From Lachnospiraceae bacterium (GTDB lineage: Bacteria; Bacillota; Clostridia; Lachnospirales; Lachnospiraceae), in the NCBI GenBank assembly GCA_024682375.1, contig JAIKZI010000038.1:1-36527 (forward strand): a stretch of 36,527 nucleotides of DNA, given 5' to 3'. Below the pieces are notes generated by a model that had not been told where the DNA came from, ran no database searches, and saw only the letters and a program-made list of their open reading frames with translations. Shown one piece after another: positions 15,119 through 23,468 of the stretch; position 1 is the stretch's first letter, and every line of letters starts with the position of its first letter. The translations under genes were made by a program, and so were the position numbers.

Positions 15119-15146
15119 GAATTAAGGTTCTCCTTAATTCTTTTTT
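15119..15146 (+). terminator. Rho-independent terminator ending the surface block
   Basis: A perfect 9-bp stem (GAATTAAGG against CCTTAATTC) with a TTCT loop is followed by six T residues, 12 bp after the stop codon. Confidence 0.9.
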
Positions 15147-15156
15147 AATGCCTTTT

Positions 15157-15259
15157 AACGTACCAGAATCTGGTACGTAATATTTGCCAATTCGGTACGT
15201 AAGAATCTGCGTACCGAATTCTGGCACGTAAAAAGTAATGTACCGAATTCTGGTACGCA
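15157..15259. repeat. Array of four 23-bp palindromes
   Basis: Copies lie at 15157-15179, 15179-15201 (left arm decayed), 15208-15230 and 15237-15259. This is the densest cluster. It sits between the terminator of the surface block and the first gene of the transfer block. Confidence 0.9.
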
Positions 15260-15281
15260 AATTTAGAAAGGGGTTATCAAG

Positions 15282-15404
15282 ATGGATAACAAGACAACAG
15301 TAACTATTGAAACAAAGAAAAAATCTTCTAAGAGACTTCTCGCATATGTAGAGGGGATGAAGAAAGTAGAAGAAAAGAAAGCAGATAAGAAAGAGGGTAA
15401 ATAA
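15282..15404 (+). CDS. Small basic protein (40 residues)
   Basis: ATG at 15282 follows AGAAAGGGG. The product starts MDNKTTVTIETKKKSSKRLL and ends in a Lys/Glu-rich helix (KKADKKEGK). It stops 2 bp before the DUF5688 gene, with which it is probably co-translated. The good ribosome site and exact fit in the gap support a real gene. Function is unknown. Confidence 0.6.
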   Translation: MDNKTTVTIETKKKSSKRLLAYVEGMKKVEEKKADKKEGK

Positions 15405-15406
15405 TT

Positions 15407-16429
15407 ATGGCAAAGATTAGTTTCGAAGAGTTTAAGACATACGTACAGCAGAACATCAAGTTCTTTCTTCCAGATGAATATAGTGAAGCGGAAGTAAAGA
15501 TTAATGATGTAACAAAGATAAATGGAATTCAGCTTTCTGGTCTTAATGTGAGAAAGCCAGGACAGATGATTACAGCGAATGTTTATCTTGAGGACTTCTA
15601 TGATAAACTTGATGAAAAAGATCTTGTAGAGGTTATGAAAGATATAGCTGAGATTGAAGTTCGTTCTACAGTTAATGTACCTGAATTCAAAATTGCGGAG
15701 GAGTTTGCAAACTTCGATGCGGTTAAAGATAAGATCGTTTTTCGTGTATACAATGCAGAAAAGAATAAGGATATCATCGACAACTGTCCTCACGTTATGA
15801 AAGATGACCTTATTCTTTCATATTGCGTTGTTGTAGATGTTGCTAAAGATGGAATTGGTTCTATCAGAATCACAAACGATCATATGAGACATTGGGGAGT
15901 TACTCCAGAAGAACTTGAAAGACATGCTCTTAAAAATACAAATAGGATAACTCCAACAACTATACAGCCAATGGCTGAAATGCTTCGTGAAATGCTAACT
16001 GCAGACGGAATGCCGGAAGAAATGATCGAAGCAATGATTCCACAAGTTCCAGATGGTGAACCAGAAATGATTATTGTATCAAACGAATCAAAAGTTAACG
16101 GAGCTGTAAATGTTTTCCTTCCAGAAACAATTGATAAGGTTCTTGAGAAAACTAATGGCAAGGATTTTTATATTCTTCCATCTTCCGTACATGAAGTAAT
16201 CTGTATTTCAGGTGATTTCTCTCCATCAGAGCTTGAGGACATGGTTCACGAAGTAAACAGAACTGTTCTTGAAGATGCAGAGTATCTTTCTGATTCAGTT
16301 TATGAATGTGATGCTGCAACAAGGGAAATAAAAAAGGTTAAGGTAGAAGAAGCAAAAGTGTTTGATGTTACCTATGCTGATGCTCTTGATCTTGCACTCA
16401 TAGAAAATGATATGACTTTTAGAAAATAA
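15407..16429 (+). CDS. DUF5688 family protein
   Basis: The protein has 340 residues and reads end to end like the DUF5688 family common in Lachnospiraceae. It has an N-terminal FEEFKTYVQQNI, a central PHVMKDDLILSYCVVVD, GSIRITNDHMRHWGVT, then AEMLREML, and a C-terminal FYILPSSVHEVICI followed by VNRTVLEDAEYLSDSVYECD. The family role is not established; members are often found on mobile elements near RadC/ArdC-type genes, as here. It appears cytoplasmic. It is the second gene of the transfer operon. Confidence 0.85.
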   Translation: MAKISFEEFKTYVQQNIKFFLPDEYSEAEVKINDVTKINGIQLSGLNVRKPGQMITANVYLEDFYDKLDEKDLVEVMKDIAEIEVRSTVNVPEFKIAEEFANFDAVKDKIVFRVYNAEKNKDIIDNCPHVMKDDLILSYCVVVDVAKDGIGSIRITNDHMRHWGVTPEELERHALKNTNRITPTTIQPMAEMLREMLTADGMPEEMIEAMIPQVPDGEPEMIIVSNESKVNGAVNVFLPETIDKVLEKTNGKDFYILPSSVHEVICISGDFSPSELEDMVHEVNRTVLEDAEYLSDSVYECDAATREIKKVKVEEAKVFDVTYADALDLALIENDMTFRK

Positions 16430-16438
16430 CGTACCAGA
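16428..16438. repeat. Half copy of the 23-bp palindrome
   Basis: AACGTACCAGA overlaps the DUF5688 stop codon and runs into AAGGAAAA, the ribosome site of the next small gene. The right arm is missing. Confidence 0.6.
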
Positions 16439-16450
16439 AAGGAAAACACC

Positions 16451-16558
16451 TTGGAAGAGCAGATAAGCATTTTAAAAGACCTGGCTGAAAATCTTGAAGA
16501 TGATGAAGTGCTTCAGATAGACTTTTCTGAATTTGAGGAAGGAGAAGATAATGAGTGA
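16451..16558 (+). CDS. Small acidic protein (35 residues), TTG start
   Basis: A TTG at 16451 lies 7 bp after AGAAAGGAAA and opens MEEQISILKDLAENLEDDEV, ending EFEEGEDNE. It overlaps the next start by 8 bp, so translation is probably coupled. The start codon is inferred from the ribosome site. Function is unknown. Confidence 0.5.
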   Translation: MEEQISILKDLAENLEDDEVLQIDFSEFEEGEDNE

Positions 16559-18383
16559 GAGAGTACCGCTTAAGCTTGTTGAAGTAAAACTTCTTCGAGA
16601 CGAATGGACGAATCCAGATGTTACAATTTCTTCTCCGGAAGATGCAGTTTTATTTATGAATAAAATCATGGGTGATTCCGATAGAGAAATGGTATCAATA
16701 ATCAACCTTTCTTCAAAAGGAAAAGTGATTAACGCATCTATCGTAAATGTTGGAGACATGAATAAATCAATTATATCTGGTGGCAACATTTTTCGCACAG
16801 CGCTTTTATCAGGTGCAGCATCTTTTATTCTTCTTCACAATCATCCGTCTGGAGAACTTACACCATCGATGGCAGATTTTACGGTGACTAGAAATCTTTA
16901 CATTATGGGTAAAAATCTTGGGGTTGAACTTCAGGATCATATAATCATGAATGGAAGAGAAACTTACTCTATAAAAGAGAACCATAGTGCTTTGCTTGAG
17001 GGAGAACACTTTCTTTCGTCAGACTTAATGAATGTATCAGAAGAGAAAAACTCATATCGTTCTGTTAAATCTTATTTTACAGTCTATTACTGTGGTGAAT
17101 TTCACGATATGTCTATCGGCTTTGATAGGCTAAAAACTATGACTGAAGCAAAGAAGATATTCGATGGTATTCCGGATCAGTTCATAAGCCTTAAACCAGC
17201 ACTTGGAATTGTTGTTGTTGACGAAAAGACAGACGAAACAATTGAACAGTTTGATTTATATAACGGAAAGTATATAAATCTTGATTTCATTGATAGATAC
17301 GAATCCATTATGAAATGTACTTCAGCTCACTATAAGATGGCAGAAATCTTAGAGACATTTTCTGAAGCTGATGTGATTGGTAAGGTACCAAAGCAGATTG
17401 AAGTAAAAAGAGAAAAGGTTTCTTCAAAAGTAAAAGGTAAAAAGAACTTAGATGAAATCACAAAAGAGCTTGAAGAGGGAGTAGCTGCGGTTTTTGATTC
17501 GGATAACTACAAGAATTACTTGGATATGGTTTCTAAGCTGCCTAGATACTCTTTTAATAACACTGTTCTTATTGCTACTCAGATGCCAGAAGCAACTATG
17601 TGCCAGAGCTTTACGGCTTGGAAAAAGATGGGAAGATATGTAAAGAAGGGGGAGCATGGAATTAAGATTCTTGCACCAGCTCCATTTAAAGTAAAAGCTG
17701 AACATCTGGTAAAGGATGATATTACTGGAAAGAATTTGCTTGATGAGAACGGAAAAGAAATCACAGAAGAAAAGCTTATTGATGTGATGGGATTTAAAGT
17801 TGTTCATACTTTTGATGTATCCCAGACAGAAGGAGAACCTATTCCAACACTTGGGGTTAATGAACTTAAAGGAAATGTAGAAATGTATCCTGAGTACATT
17901 GAAATCTTAGAAAGCATTTCTCCATGTGCTATATCTTTTATGGATTATAAAGGAGAAAGCAAAGGTTATTATTCACCAAGTAAGAATCACATTGTAATCA
18001 AGGACAACCTATCAGAACTTCAGACATTAAAGACACTTATTCATGAAATGTCTCATGCAGCTCTTCATAATGATGAAGCTATGAAAGAAAGAACAATTGA
18101 TTCTAGTCAGATGGAAATCGAAGCTGAATCTGTTGCATATACAGTATGCTCTTATCTAGGACTTGATACTTCTGAGTACTCGTTCTCATATGTGGCTGGG
18201 TGGAGTAAAGGAAAAGATATTTCAGAACTTAAGGATTCTCTTTCAATTATAAAAACAACTGCATCTGATATGATCACGAAGATTGAATCGAAGCTCGAAA
18301 AGAAGGTTGTTAAAGAAGAAAGCATTACTCCTGAAGAAATGGAAATCGATAACGAAGAAGAAATAGAAAGAGCGGTGATGTAG
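16551..18383 (+). CDS. RadC-like JAB domain fused to ArdC-type antirestriction domain
   Basis: A fusion of 610 residues. The N-terminal JAB/RadC domain (about 20-140) has HNHPSGELTPSMAD from H96, the metal-binding motif. A middle module (about 155-245, YYCGEFHDMS to YINLDFI) resembles YodL-like domains of mobile elements. The C-terminal half is ArdC-like: an N-terminal ssDNA-binding part (about 310-410, SFTAWKKMGRYVKKGEHGIKI) and a zinc peptidase with HEMSH at 498-502 and a downstream glutamate (IEAESVAY). The ATG at 16551 follows GAGGAAGGAG; an upstream TTG is less likely. Its probable role is protection of entering single-stranded DNA against restriction. Activity is inferred from the motifs. 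Confidence 0.88.
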   Translation: MSERVPLKLVEVKLLRDEWTNPDVTISSPEDAVLFMNKIMGDSDREMVSIINLSSKGKVINASIVNVGDMNKSIISGGNIFRTALLSGAASFILLHNHPSGELTPSMADFTVTRNLYIMGKNLGVELQDHIIMNGRETYSIKENHSALLEGEHFLSSDLMNVSEEKNSYRSVKSYFTVYYCGEFHDMSIGFDRLKTMTEAKKIFDGIPDQFISLKPALGIVVVDEKTDETIEQFDLYNGKYINLDFIDRYESIMKCTSAHYKMAEILETFSEADVIGKVPKQIEVKREKVSSKVKGKKNLDEITKELEEGVAAVFDSDNYKNYLDMVSKLPRYSFNNTVLIATQMPEATMCQSFTAWKKMGRYVKKGEHGIKILAPAPFKVKAEHLVKDDITGKNLLDENGKEITEEKLIDVMGFKVVHTFDVSQTEGEPIPTLGVNELKGNVEMYPEYIEILESISPCAISFMDYKGESKGYYSPSKNHIVIKDNLSELQTLKTLIHEMSHAALHNDEAMKERTIDSSQMEIEAESVAYTVCSYLGLDTSEYSFSYVAGWSKGKDISELKDSLSIIKTTASDMITKIESKLEKKVVKEESITPEEMEIDNEEEIERAVM

Positions 18384-19261
18384 TGAACGATTCTATTTAT
18401 GAAAGAATATATGATGTTGAATTAGCTATAAAGGATGAAAGGAAGCGAAACACTGTAAACTCAAAGCAGTGGTTCGCTTCTTTGATTTTAGCTTTAATTC
18501 CATTCTGTGGCTTTATCTATGGCTTTTGTAATATGAACAACAAAAACCGTAGTATAGCTTCACACTCTAAAGCTTTAGCTATAGTAAACATTGTGTATTC
18601 TTTGATTCTTTTATTGGCTATTGGATTGCTTTTGTTTTTTTACGTACCAGATTCTGGTACGCAGTTTACTTTAGATAAAACAGCAGAAGTAAAGACAGAA
18701 AAACTGGTCAAGAAGGCTTCTCCAAAAAAGAAAACTGTTGTAACCAAGAAAAAGGTTAAAAAGGTGGTAGCAAAGAAGAAAGTCAAGGTTAAGGGAAAAG
18801 AAACTAAAGAAGATTCAAAAGCTCTTATTTTTGAAGATGGGAAAGCCACATTTCTTATTAATGGTTCGAAGTGTGTGTTTCCTTGTAAATCATCTTTTTT
18901 AGCTGAAAAAGGATGGAATAGTGAATCCATTAATCCTGATCCAGATAATGCATCAAATACTGTTGCTACATGGACTGACATGGGTGGCTCTACAGCATAC
19001 ATTTATTATCCAACCGGAGAACTTAATGTATCAAAAATAGAGATTACTTTTGTAGACAAAGCAACGTCTATTCTAGGCCTTTCCTCACAGTCAAGCATAA
19101 ATGATGCAGATAAAGTCCTAAAGGCCAGAGAAAGCGAAGATATGAGCTTATACGATGACTCTGGTAATGGAACAAAGATTTATAACTTTAAGGGATACAA
19201 AGTGTCCGTATCTCTTCTAAACAACTATGTAACAAGTGTCTCAATTGAAAGGAGCATTTAA
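18383..19261 (+). CDS. Membrane protein with two N-terminal TM segments and an extracellular domain
   Basis: The product has 292 residues. The GTG start overlaps the stop of the preceding gene (TAGTG). Two membrane segments lie at about residues 28-48 and 64-87. Directly after the second, a 23-bp palindrome is translated as YVPDSGTQ. A Lys/Val-rich stretch (about residues 108-140) leads to a beta-rich C-terminal domain (LIFEDGKATFLINGSKCVFPC to the end). The position before the VirB2-like gene suggests an accessory of the transfer channel. No family is recognised. Confidence 0.7.
   Translation: MNDSIYERIYDVELAIKDERKRNTVNSKQWFASLILALIPFCGFIYGFCNMNNKNRSIASHSKALAIVNIVYSLILLLAIGLLLFFYVPDSGTQFTLDKTAEVKTEKLVKKASPKKKTVVTKKKVKKVVAKKKVKVKGKETKEDSKALIFEDGKATFLINGSKCVFPCKSSFLAEKGWNSESINPDPDNASNTVATWTDMGGSTAYIYYPTGELNVSKIEITFVDKATSILGLSSQSSINDADKVLKARESEDMSLYDDSGNGTKIYNFKGYKVSVSLLNNYVTSVSIERSI
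18641..18663. repeat. 23-bp palindrome inside a membrane protein gene
   Basis: Left arm TACGTACCAGA, centre T, right arm TCTGGTACGCA. It is read as YVPDSGTQ, right at the membrane boundary of TM segment 2. Confidence 0.9.
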
Positions 19262-19263
19262 TT

Positions 19264-19455
19264 ATGAGAAGAAGAAAATTTGATATGAAGGCTATGATCG
19301 TGTTTGCCCTTCTTGGAGTTGCAGCTATGGTAGGTGTACTTGTTGTTGGAAGATTCATTCCAAGTTCATTTAGATTCAAACAGCTTATTCTTTGGGCTCT
19401 TTGGATCGTTCTTGTGTGGCTTGGTAGATTTGTGATTATTAGAAAGAACAAATAA
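19264..19455 (+). CDS. Small membrane protein of the transfer operon
   Basis: The protein has 63 residues with two membrane segments (about residues 9-29 and 39-57), a basic start (MRRRKFDMK) and a basic end (RKNK). It lies 2 bp after the preceding gene, with GAAAGGAG before its ATG. Similar tiny membrane proteins sit before the pilin-like gene in Firmicute transfer operons. Function is unknown. Confidence 0.65.
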   Translation: MRRRKFDMKAMIVFALLGVAAMVGVLVVGRFIPSSFRFKQLILWALWIVLVWLGRFVIIRKNK

Positions 19456-19466
19456 GGAGGTTGAAG

Positions 19467-19793
19467 ATGATTAAGATGTTTAAGGATATGGACCGAAAGA
19501 AGATTTTCAAAGCATATGCCCTTATGGTGGCTGTCCTTTTTGTGGTATCTCCGAATGTAGCTTTTGCAGCTAAGGATGCATCATCTGTTATTACGGGTAA
19601 ATTTAATTCGATTTTTGATCTCTTTGCTTCGCTTGCATCATCAGTAGGTGCTCTTCTTATGCTCTATGCTTTCTCTGAAGTAGGAATTTCATATTCCGCT
19701 AATGATGGTATGACTCAGGCTGGTGGTCTTAAGAGAGTAGCTGGAGCTATGTTGATGATTCTTGCACCTCAGATTGTAAATGCGCTTAAATAA
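19467..19793 (+). CDS. VirB2/TrbC-like pilin or Maff2-type membrane subunit
   Basis: The product has 108 residues. A signal-like segment ends NVAFAA (about residues 15-35), and two membrane helices follow (about residues 48-68 and 85-104, LKRVAGAMLMILAPQIV). This is the layout of VirB2-type subunits and of the Maff2/DUF3852-like proteins of Firmicute elements. The ATG at 19467 is chosen over an upstream TTG because AAGGAGG lies 6 bp before it. It directly precedes the VirB6-like gene, the usual order. It is predicted to form part of the transfer channel in the membrane. Confidence 0.7.
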   Translation: MIKMFKDMDRKKIFKAYALMVAVLFVVSPNVAFAAKDASSVITGKFNSIFDLFASLASSVGALLMLYAFSEVGISYSANDGMTQAGGLKRVAGAMLMILAPQIVNALK

Positions 19794-19813
19794 TGATTTG
19801 GAAGGAGTTCTAA

Positions 19814-20638
19814 ATGAAAAAAATCTTAGAATTCTTTGGGATCAAAACCTTTTATAATTCAGCTTATGCAATCTGGAACTTTTTTATGACAAACACATGT
19901 GCTCTTATGGGATATGATTTAGACAAAATATCTCCGAAGGCATATAAGTATGTTACTGAAACCGCTTATCCATTTTTTAATGCGATAGGCGGTTCTTTAC
20001 TTGCTATGTTTCTTTTGATTGGCTATTTGAGAAAGGTGGACAATCTAAAAGAAGGAATAACTTATGAATCCTTCTTGGAGATGATAATAAAACTTTTTAT
20101 TGCAGAAGGAATTCTTTTAAACGCAACAAGCTTAATGAATGAATTTATTAGTATTGCTTCAATTGCATCAAAGTATTTTATGGGAAGTACTCCTCCAAAT
20201 CTTGTGACAACAGAAATGGATTTAGGTTCTTTCTTACTTTATCACCTTATGATGGGAATTGTTTTTGCGGTTATGGCTTTTATATGCGGTGCAACAATTC
20301 TTCTTACAGTATTTAAGAGGTATTTGAATTTATTTATGGTTATAGCTGTGTGTCCGCTTGCAACAGTAACAATAGCTGGTGGAAGAGGCTTTGAAAATAC
20401 ATTCTATGCCTGGATGAAAACCTTTTTTACAGAAACATTTAAAGTTGTAATTATTGCGCTTGCATTAAGGGTTTCAGGATTTATGGTTTCATCAATGGGC
20501 TACATAAATACAAATTATATAAGCGGATTGTTTGATGGCGCTTTAGCTACTGTAACCTCAATGCTTCAAATGTTAATTGTTACAGCCGCAGTAAAAGGTT
20601 CGGATGAATTAATGAAGAGGATGTTTGATCTTAGATAG
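19814..20638 (+). CDS. virB6: VirB6/TrbL-like transfer channel protein
   Basis: The product is a polytopic membrane protein of 274 residues with about six hydrophobic segments, among them YPFFNAIGGSLLAMFLLIGY, LYHLMMGIVFAVMAFICGAT and the segment before the conserved AWMKTFFTETFKVVIIALAL. That order, with the FYAWMKTFF region near residue 200, is typical of Gram-positive VirB6/TrbL proteins that form the inner-membrane pore. GGAAGGAG precedes the ATG. It sits between the pilin-like and VirB3-like genes, as in related operons. Confidence 0.8.
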   Translation: MKKILEFFGIKTFYNSAYAIWNFFMTNTCALMGYDLDKISPKAYKYVTETAYPFFNAIGGSLLAMFLLIGYLRKVDNLKEGITYESFLEMIIKLFIAEGILLNATSLMNEFISIASIASKYFMGSTPPNLVTTEMDLGSFLLYHLMMGIVFAVMAFICGATILLTVFKRYLNLFMVIAVCPLATVTIAGGRGFENTFYAWMKTFFTETFKVVIIALALRVSGFMVSSMGYINTNYISGLFDGALATVTSMLQMLIVTAAVKGSDELMKRMFDLR

Positions 20639-20640
20639 TT

Positions 20641-20680
20641 TACGTACCAGATTCTGGTACGTAGCAGATTTTGGCACGTA
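20641..20680. repeat. Two fused 23-bp palindromes
   Basis: 20641-20663 is a perfect dyad with central T. 20658-20680 has a decayed left arm (TACGTAGCAGA) and TTTGGCACGTA. They share TACGTA, exactly like the pair at 4474-4513. The gap between the flanking genes is almost entirely made of them. Confidence 0.9.
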
Positions 20681-20692
20681 AAGGATTTTATT

Positions 20693-21061
20693 ATGAGAAA
20701 AATACGAATAAACAAAGATTTTGTGTCTGAGTATAAAAACAACGTATATAAAGGGTTTAATGTTAGAGAGCTCATAACAATTGCATGCGGTCTTCCGGTA
20801 GGTGTGATTGTTGGATATTTTCTTTATAAGAAAGTAGGGTTAGATATCCAGGTCTCAACATATGCTGGAGTAGCTTGTGTTGTTCCGATTGCCTATATTG
20901 GAATGTATAAATTTCAGGGATATTTAGAACTTATTAGCCTTTTTAAAGAAATGATTTATCAGAAAAAGACAAAAGAGCTTACGTTTATTTCTCCTGAAGA
21001 GAACTATAAGAACGAAAAAGTGTTTCTTGTAGGCAAAAATAGAAAGGAAAAGAGTAAATGA
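20693..21061 (+). CDS. PrgI/VirB3-like membrane protein
   Basis: The product has 122 residues with two membrane segments (about residues 27-47 and 55-73, ITIACGLPVGVIVGYFLYKK and YAGVACVVPIAYIGMYKF) near the N-terminus and a cytoplasmic tail. This fits the PrgI/TcpE/VirB3 group that precedes VirB4 and anchors it at the membrane. The ATGA overlap with the VirB4 start (21058-21061) shows coupling. The weak ribosome site AAAGGA is built from the end of the palindrome. Confidence 0.75.
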   Translation: MRKIRINKDFVSEYKNNVYKGFNVRELITIACGLPVGVIVGYFLYKKVGLDIQVSTYAGVACVVPIAYIGMYKFQGYLELISLFKEMIYQKKTKELTFISPEENYKNEKVFLVGKNRKEKSK

Positions 21062-23454
21062 TATTTAATATCAATAAAGCTTTTAACGAATCTTATCGTC
21101 AGACTATGATCAACTTAAATCCACAGTCTGTAAGAGATACCTTTGGAATAGATCATATTTTTCCTAATGGTATCTTTAAGTTAGAAGCTATAGAAGGTCT
21201 TTGTCAGTATGATAGAGGATATCTTTTTACAGATATAAACTACATAAATAATGATGCAGACCGAAAAGAGAATATTCTACTTGCTTTAGCTGGTTTTTTA
21301 AATTCTATGAGCTGTGACTTTAAGATTACTGTATGTAATGAATACTCTGATATGAATGCTTTTATAGATTCTATTTTTGATTCTAAAAATCTAAATCAGT
21401 ATCCAGATATTCATAGAGGCATGAGACAGTTTATCGATGAGAAGATAGAGAATGCAGAAATGCATGATGTAAAGAAGGTAATGTATTTAACCATCTCAAC
21501 AAGAGCATATTCTTATGATAATGCAAGAACGTTCTTTATGGGTATGGATGTTGAACTTATTAACTTCTTTAAAGTGCTTGGTTCATCAATTTATCCGCTA
21601 AATGGAGAGCAGAGACTAAACATTTTAAATCGGTTCTTTTATCCAGATAGAGAAGATAGAACATTTGATTTTAAGAATAAGTATTCTGATCCACTTATAG
21701 ATGTAATCCCTACATCGTTATCTTCTGATACGGATTATCTTTTATTTAATAAAAAGGATTATGTGTCTGTTTTATTTGCTTATTCATATGCTTCATCACT
21801 GGATGAATCAAGTGCGCTTTATAGTCTTTCAAATACATCGTATCCGTCTTTTGTAACGATAGACTATGCTCCGGTTGAACACAGTATCTTTAAAGAGAAG
21901 CTTAACAAGGATTATACTAATAACGATAGAGCAATCGCTATGGAAGCAGACTCAAAGTACAAGAATAACCAGATTATGACAGGTATATCTTTCCAGAAAG
22001 AAAAAACCAAAAACGAGCTTGAAGGATATATGACTCAGGTAGAAGAGAATGACGAAGAATGTTTTCTTGTCGGTCTTGTGGTTGTTGTTACAGCTTCCTC
22101 TGAAGCTGAGCTGTCCGCTAGAGTTGACTCTATGATTCAGACTGGGAAAGATAAAGGAATTCATCTTACTACATATGATTATGTTCAAATGAAAGCTTTT
22201 AATACAGCTCTTCCGATAGGAACAAGACTTGTTAAGTTTAAAAGAGCTTTTCTTACATCTTCACTAGTATCGTTGCAGCCATTTCATGCAGAAGATCTTA
22301 TTCAGAAGGGCGGTAGCTTTTATGGACTCAATAAAACTACAAACCATCTTGTGATTGGTAATAGAAAAAACCTTCCTTCGCCACATGGAATGGTAGTAGG
22401 TCATACTGGTGCTGGTAAATCGTTCTTTGTTAAGTTTACAGAAATAGCGCAGACTCTTCTTTGTACAGATGATGATTTATTCATCATAGATCCTCAGAAT
22501 GAGTTTAAGAAGATTTGCATGTGCTATGATGGAGAATTCATTGATTGTACTACTCAGAGCAATATTTATATTAATCCTATGGAAATTCCAGAAGAAGTAC
22601 TTCTTTCGGATGATATAAAGAAAGAGAAATTTAAGACGGATGTAAAGGAATGGCTTAACTCTTTCATTAATGCTGTTATGTCTGGAATGGAATTTACAAA
22701 GGAATATTCAACATTTATTTCAGAAGCTTGTGATAGAGTTTATGAAAAACCTTTCTCCGAGAAAAGGCTTAAAAGACAGCCTACTCTTGTAGATATCCGA
22801 GAAAAATTTAAAACTATGGAAGATGAGAAAACAAACTTTAATGATAAAGAAATCATTCATAAGATGTATAACGTTCTTCAGGATTATACAGTAGGTTCAT
22901 TTGATATGTTTGCTAAGGAGACAAATATAGACCTCAATAACCGATTTGTGTGTTTTGGGCTAAAGAACGTAAGTGAAACGAACTGGGAACCGGTTATGGT
23001 GTCAATTATGTTCTTCCTTGCTAATCGTATGGAGTATAATCAGAATCTTCAGAGAGCAACTCGTTTCGTTATAGACGAAACTCAGGTAGTTACCAGAAAT
23101 GATGCTTCAGCAAAGATGCTTCTTAAGGCTGTAGTAACATTTAGAAAGTTTGGTGGTATCTGTACGATGGTAATGCAGAATTTCTCTAGAGCTCTTGATA
23201 ATCCAGAACTTCGAGATATGTATTCGAATTGTGGATATAAGTATTTTTTGGATCAGGGAGGTATGGATGCAAATAAGATAGCAGAGATTCAGGAACTATC
23301 AGAAATAGAGTTTAAGTCATTATCTGAAGCTGAAGCTGGAAAAGGTGTTCTTGTCTGGGGCAAAGATGTCATTCTTTTGGATTCGATCATGAGTAATAAA
23401 AACGTTCTATACGATGTATTTTCAACTAACTTCCATGAAAACGCTATAGGATAG
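21058..23454 (+). CDS. virB4: VirB4-family conjugation ATPase
   Basis: The protein has 798 residues, the usual size for VirB4/TraE. The N-terminal region contains GDLxx-like features of the family, and the C-terminal ATPase carries Walker A GHTGAGKS (residues 448-455) and Walker B RFVIDETQ (D673/E674). A later NFSRALDNPELRDMYSNC region corresponds to the sensor part of the family. The enzyme hydrolyses ATP at the cytoplasmic face to power assembly of the channel. It is coupled to the preceding VirB3-like gene and followed after 14 bp by the wall hydrolase. Confidence 0.95.
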   Translation: MIFNINKAFNESYRQTMINLNPQSVRDTFGIDHIFPNGIFKLEAIEGLCQYDRGYLFTDINYINNDADRKENILLALAGFLNSMSCDFKITVCNEYSDMNAFIDSIFDSKNLNQYPDIHRGMRQFIDEKIENAEMHDVKKVMYLTISTRAYSYDNARTFFMGMDVELINFFKVLGSSIYPLNGEQRLNILNRFFYPDREDRTFDFKNKYSDPLIDVIPTSLSSDTDYLLFNKKDYVSVLFAYSYASSLDESSALYSLSNTSYPSFVTIDYAPVEHSIFKEKLNKDYTNNDRAIAMEADSKYKNNQIMTGISFQKEKTKNELEGYMTQVEENDEECFLVGLVVVVTASSEAELSARVDSMIQTGKDKGIHLTTYDYVQMKAFNTALPIGTRLVKFKRAFLTSSLVSLQPFHAEDLIQKGGSFYGLNKTTNHLVIGNRKNLPSPHGMVVGHTGAGKSFFVKFTEIAQTLLCTDDDLFIIDPQNEFKKICMCYDGEFIDCTTQSNIYINPMEIPEEVLLSDDIKKEKFKTDVKEWLNSFINAVMSGMEFTKEYSTFISEACDRVYEKPFSEKRLKRQPTLVDIREKFKTMEDEKTNFNDKEIIHKMYNVLQDYTVGSFDMFAKETNIDLNNRFVCFGLKNVSETNWEPVMVSIMFFLANRMEYNQNLQRATRFVIDETQVVTRNDASAKMLLKAVVTFRKFGGICTMVMQNFSRALDNPELRDMYSNCGYKYFLDQGGMDANKIAEIQELSEIEFKSLSEAEAGKGVLVWGKDVILLDSIMSNKNVLYDVFSTNFHENAIG

Positions 23455-23468
23455 AATGTGAGGCTTTT

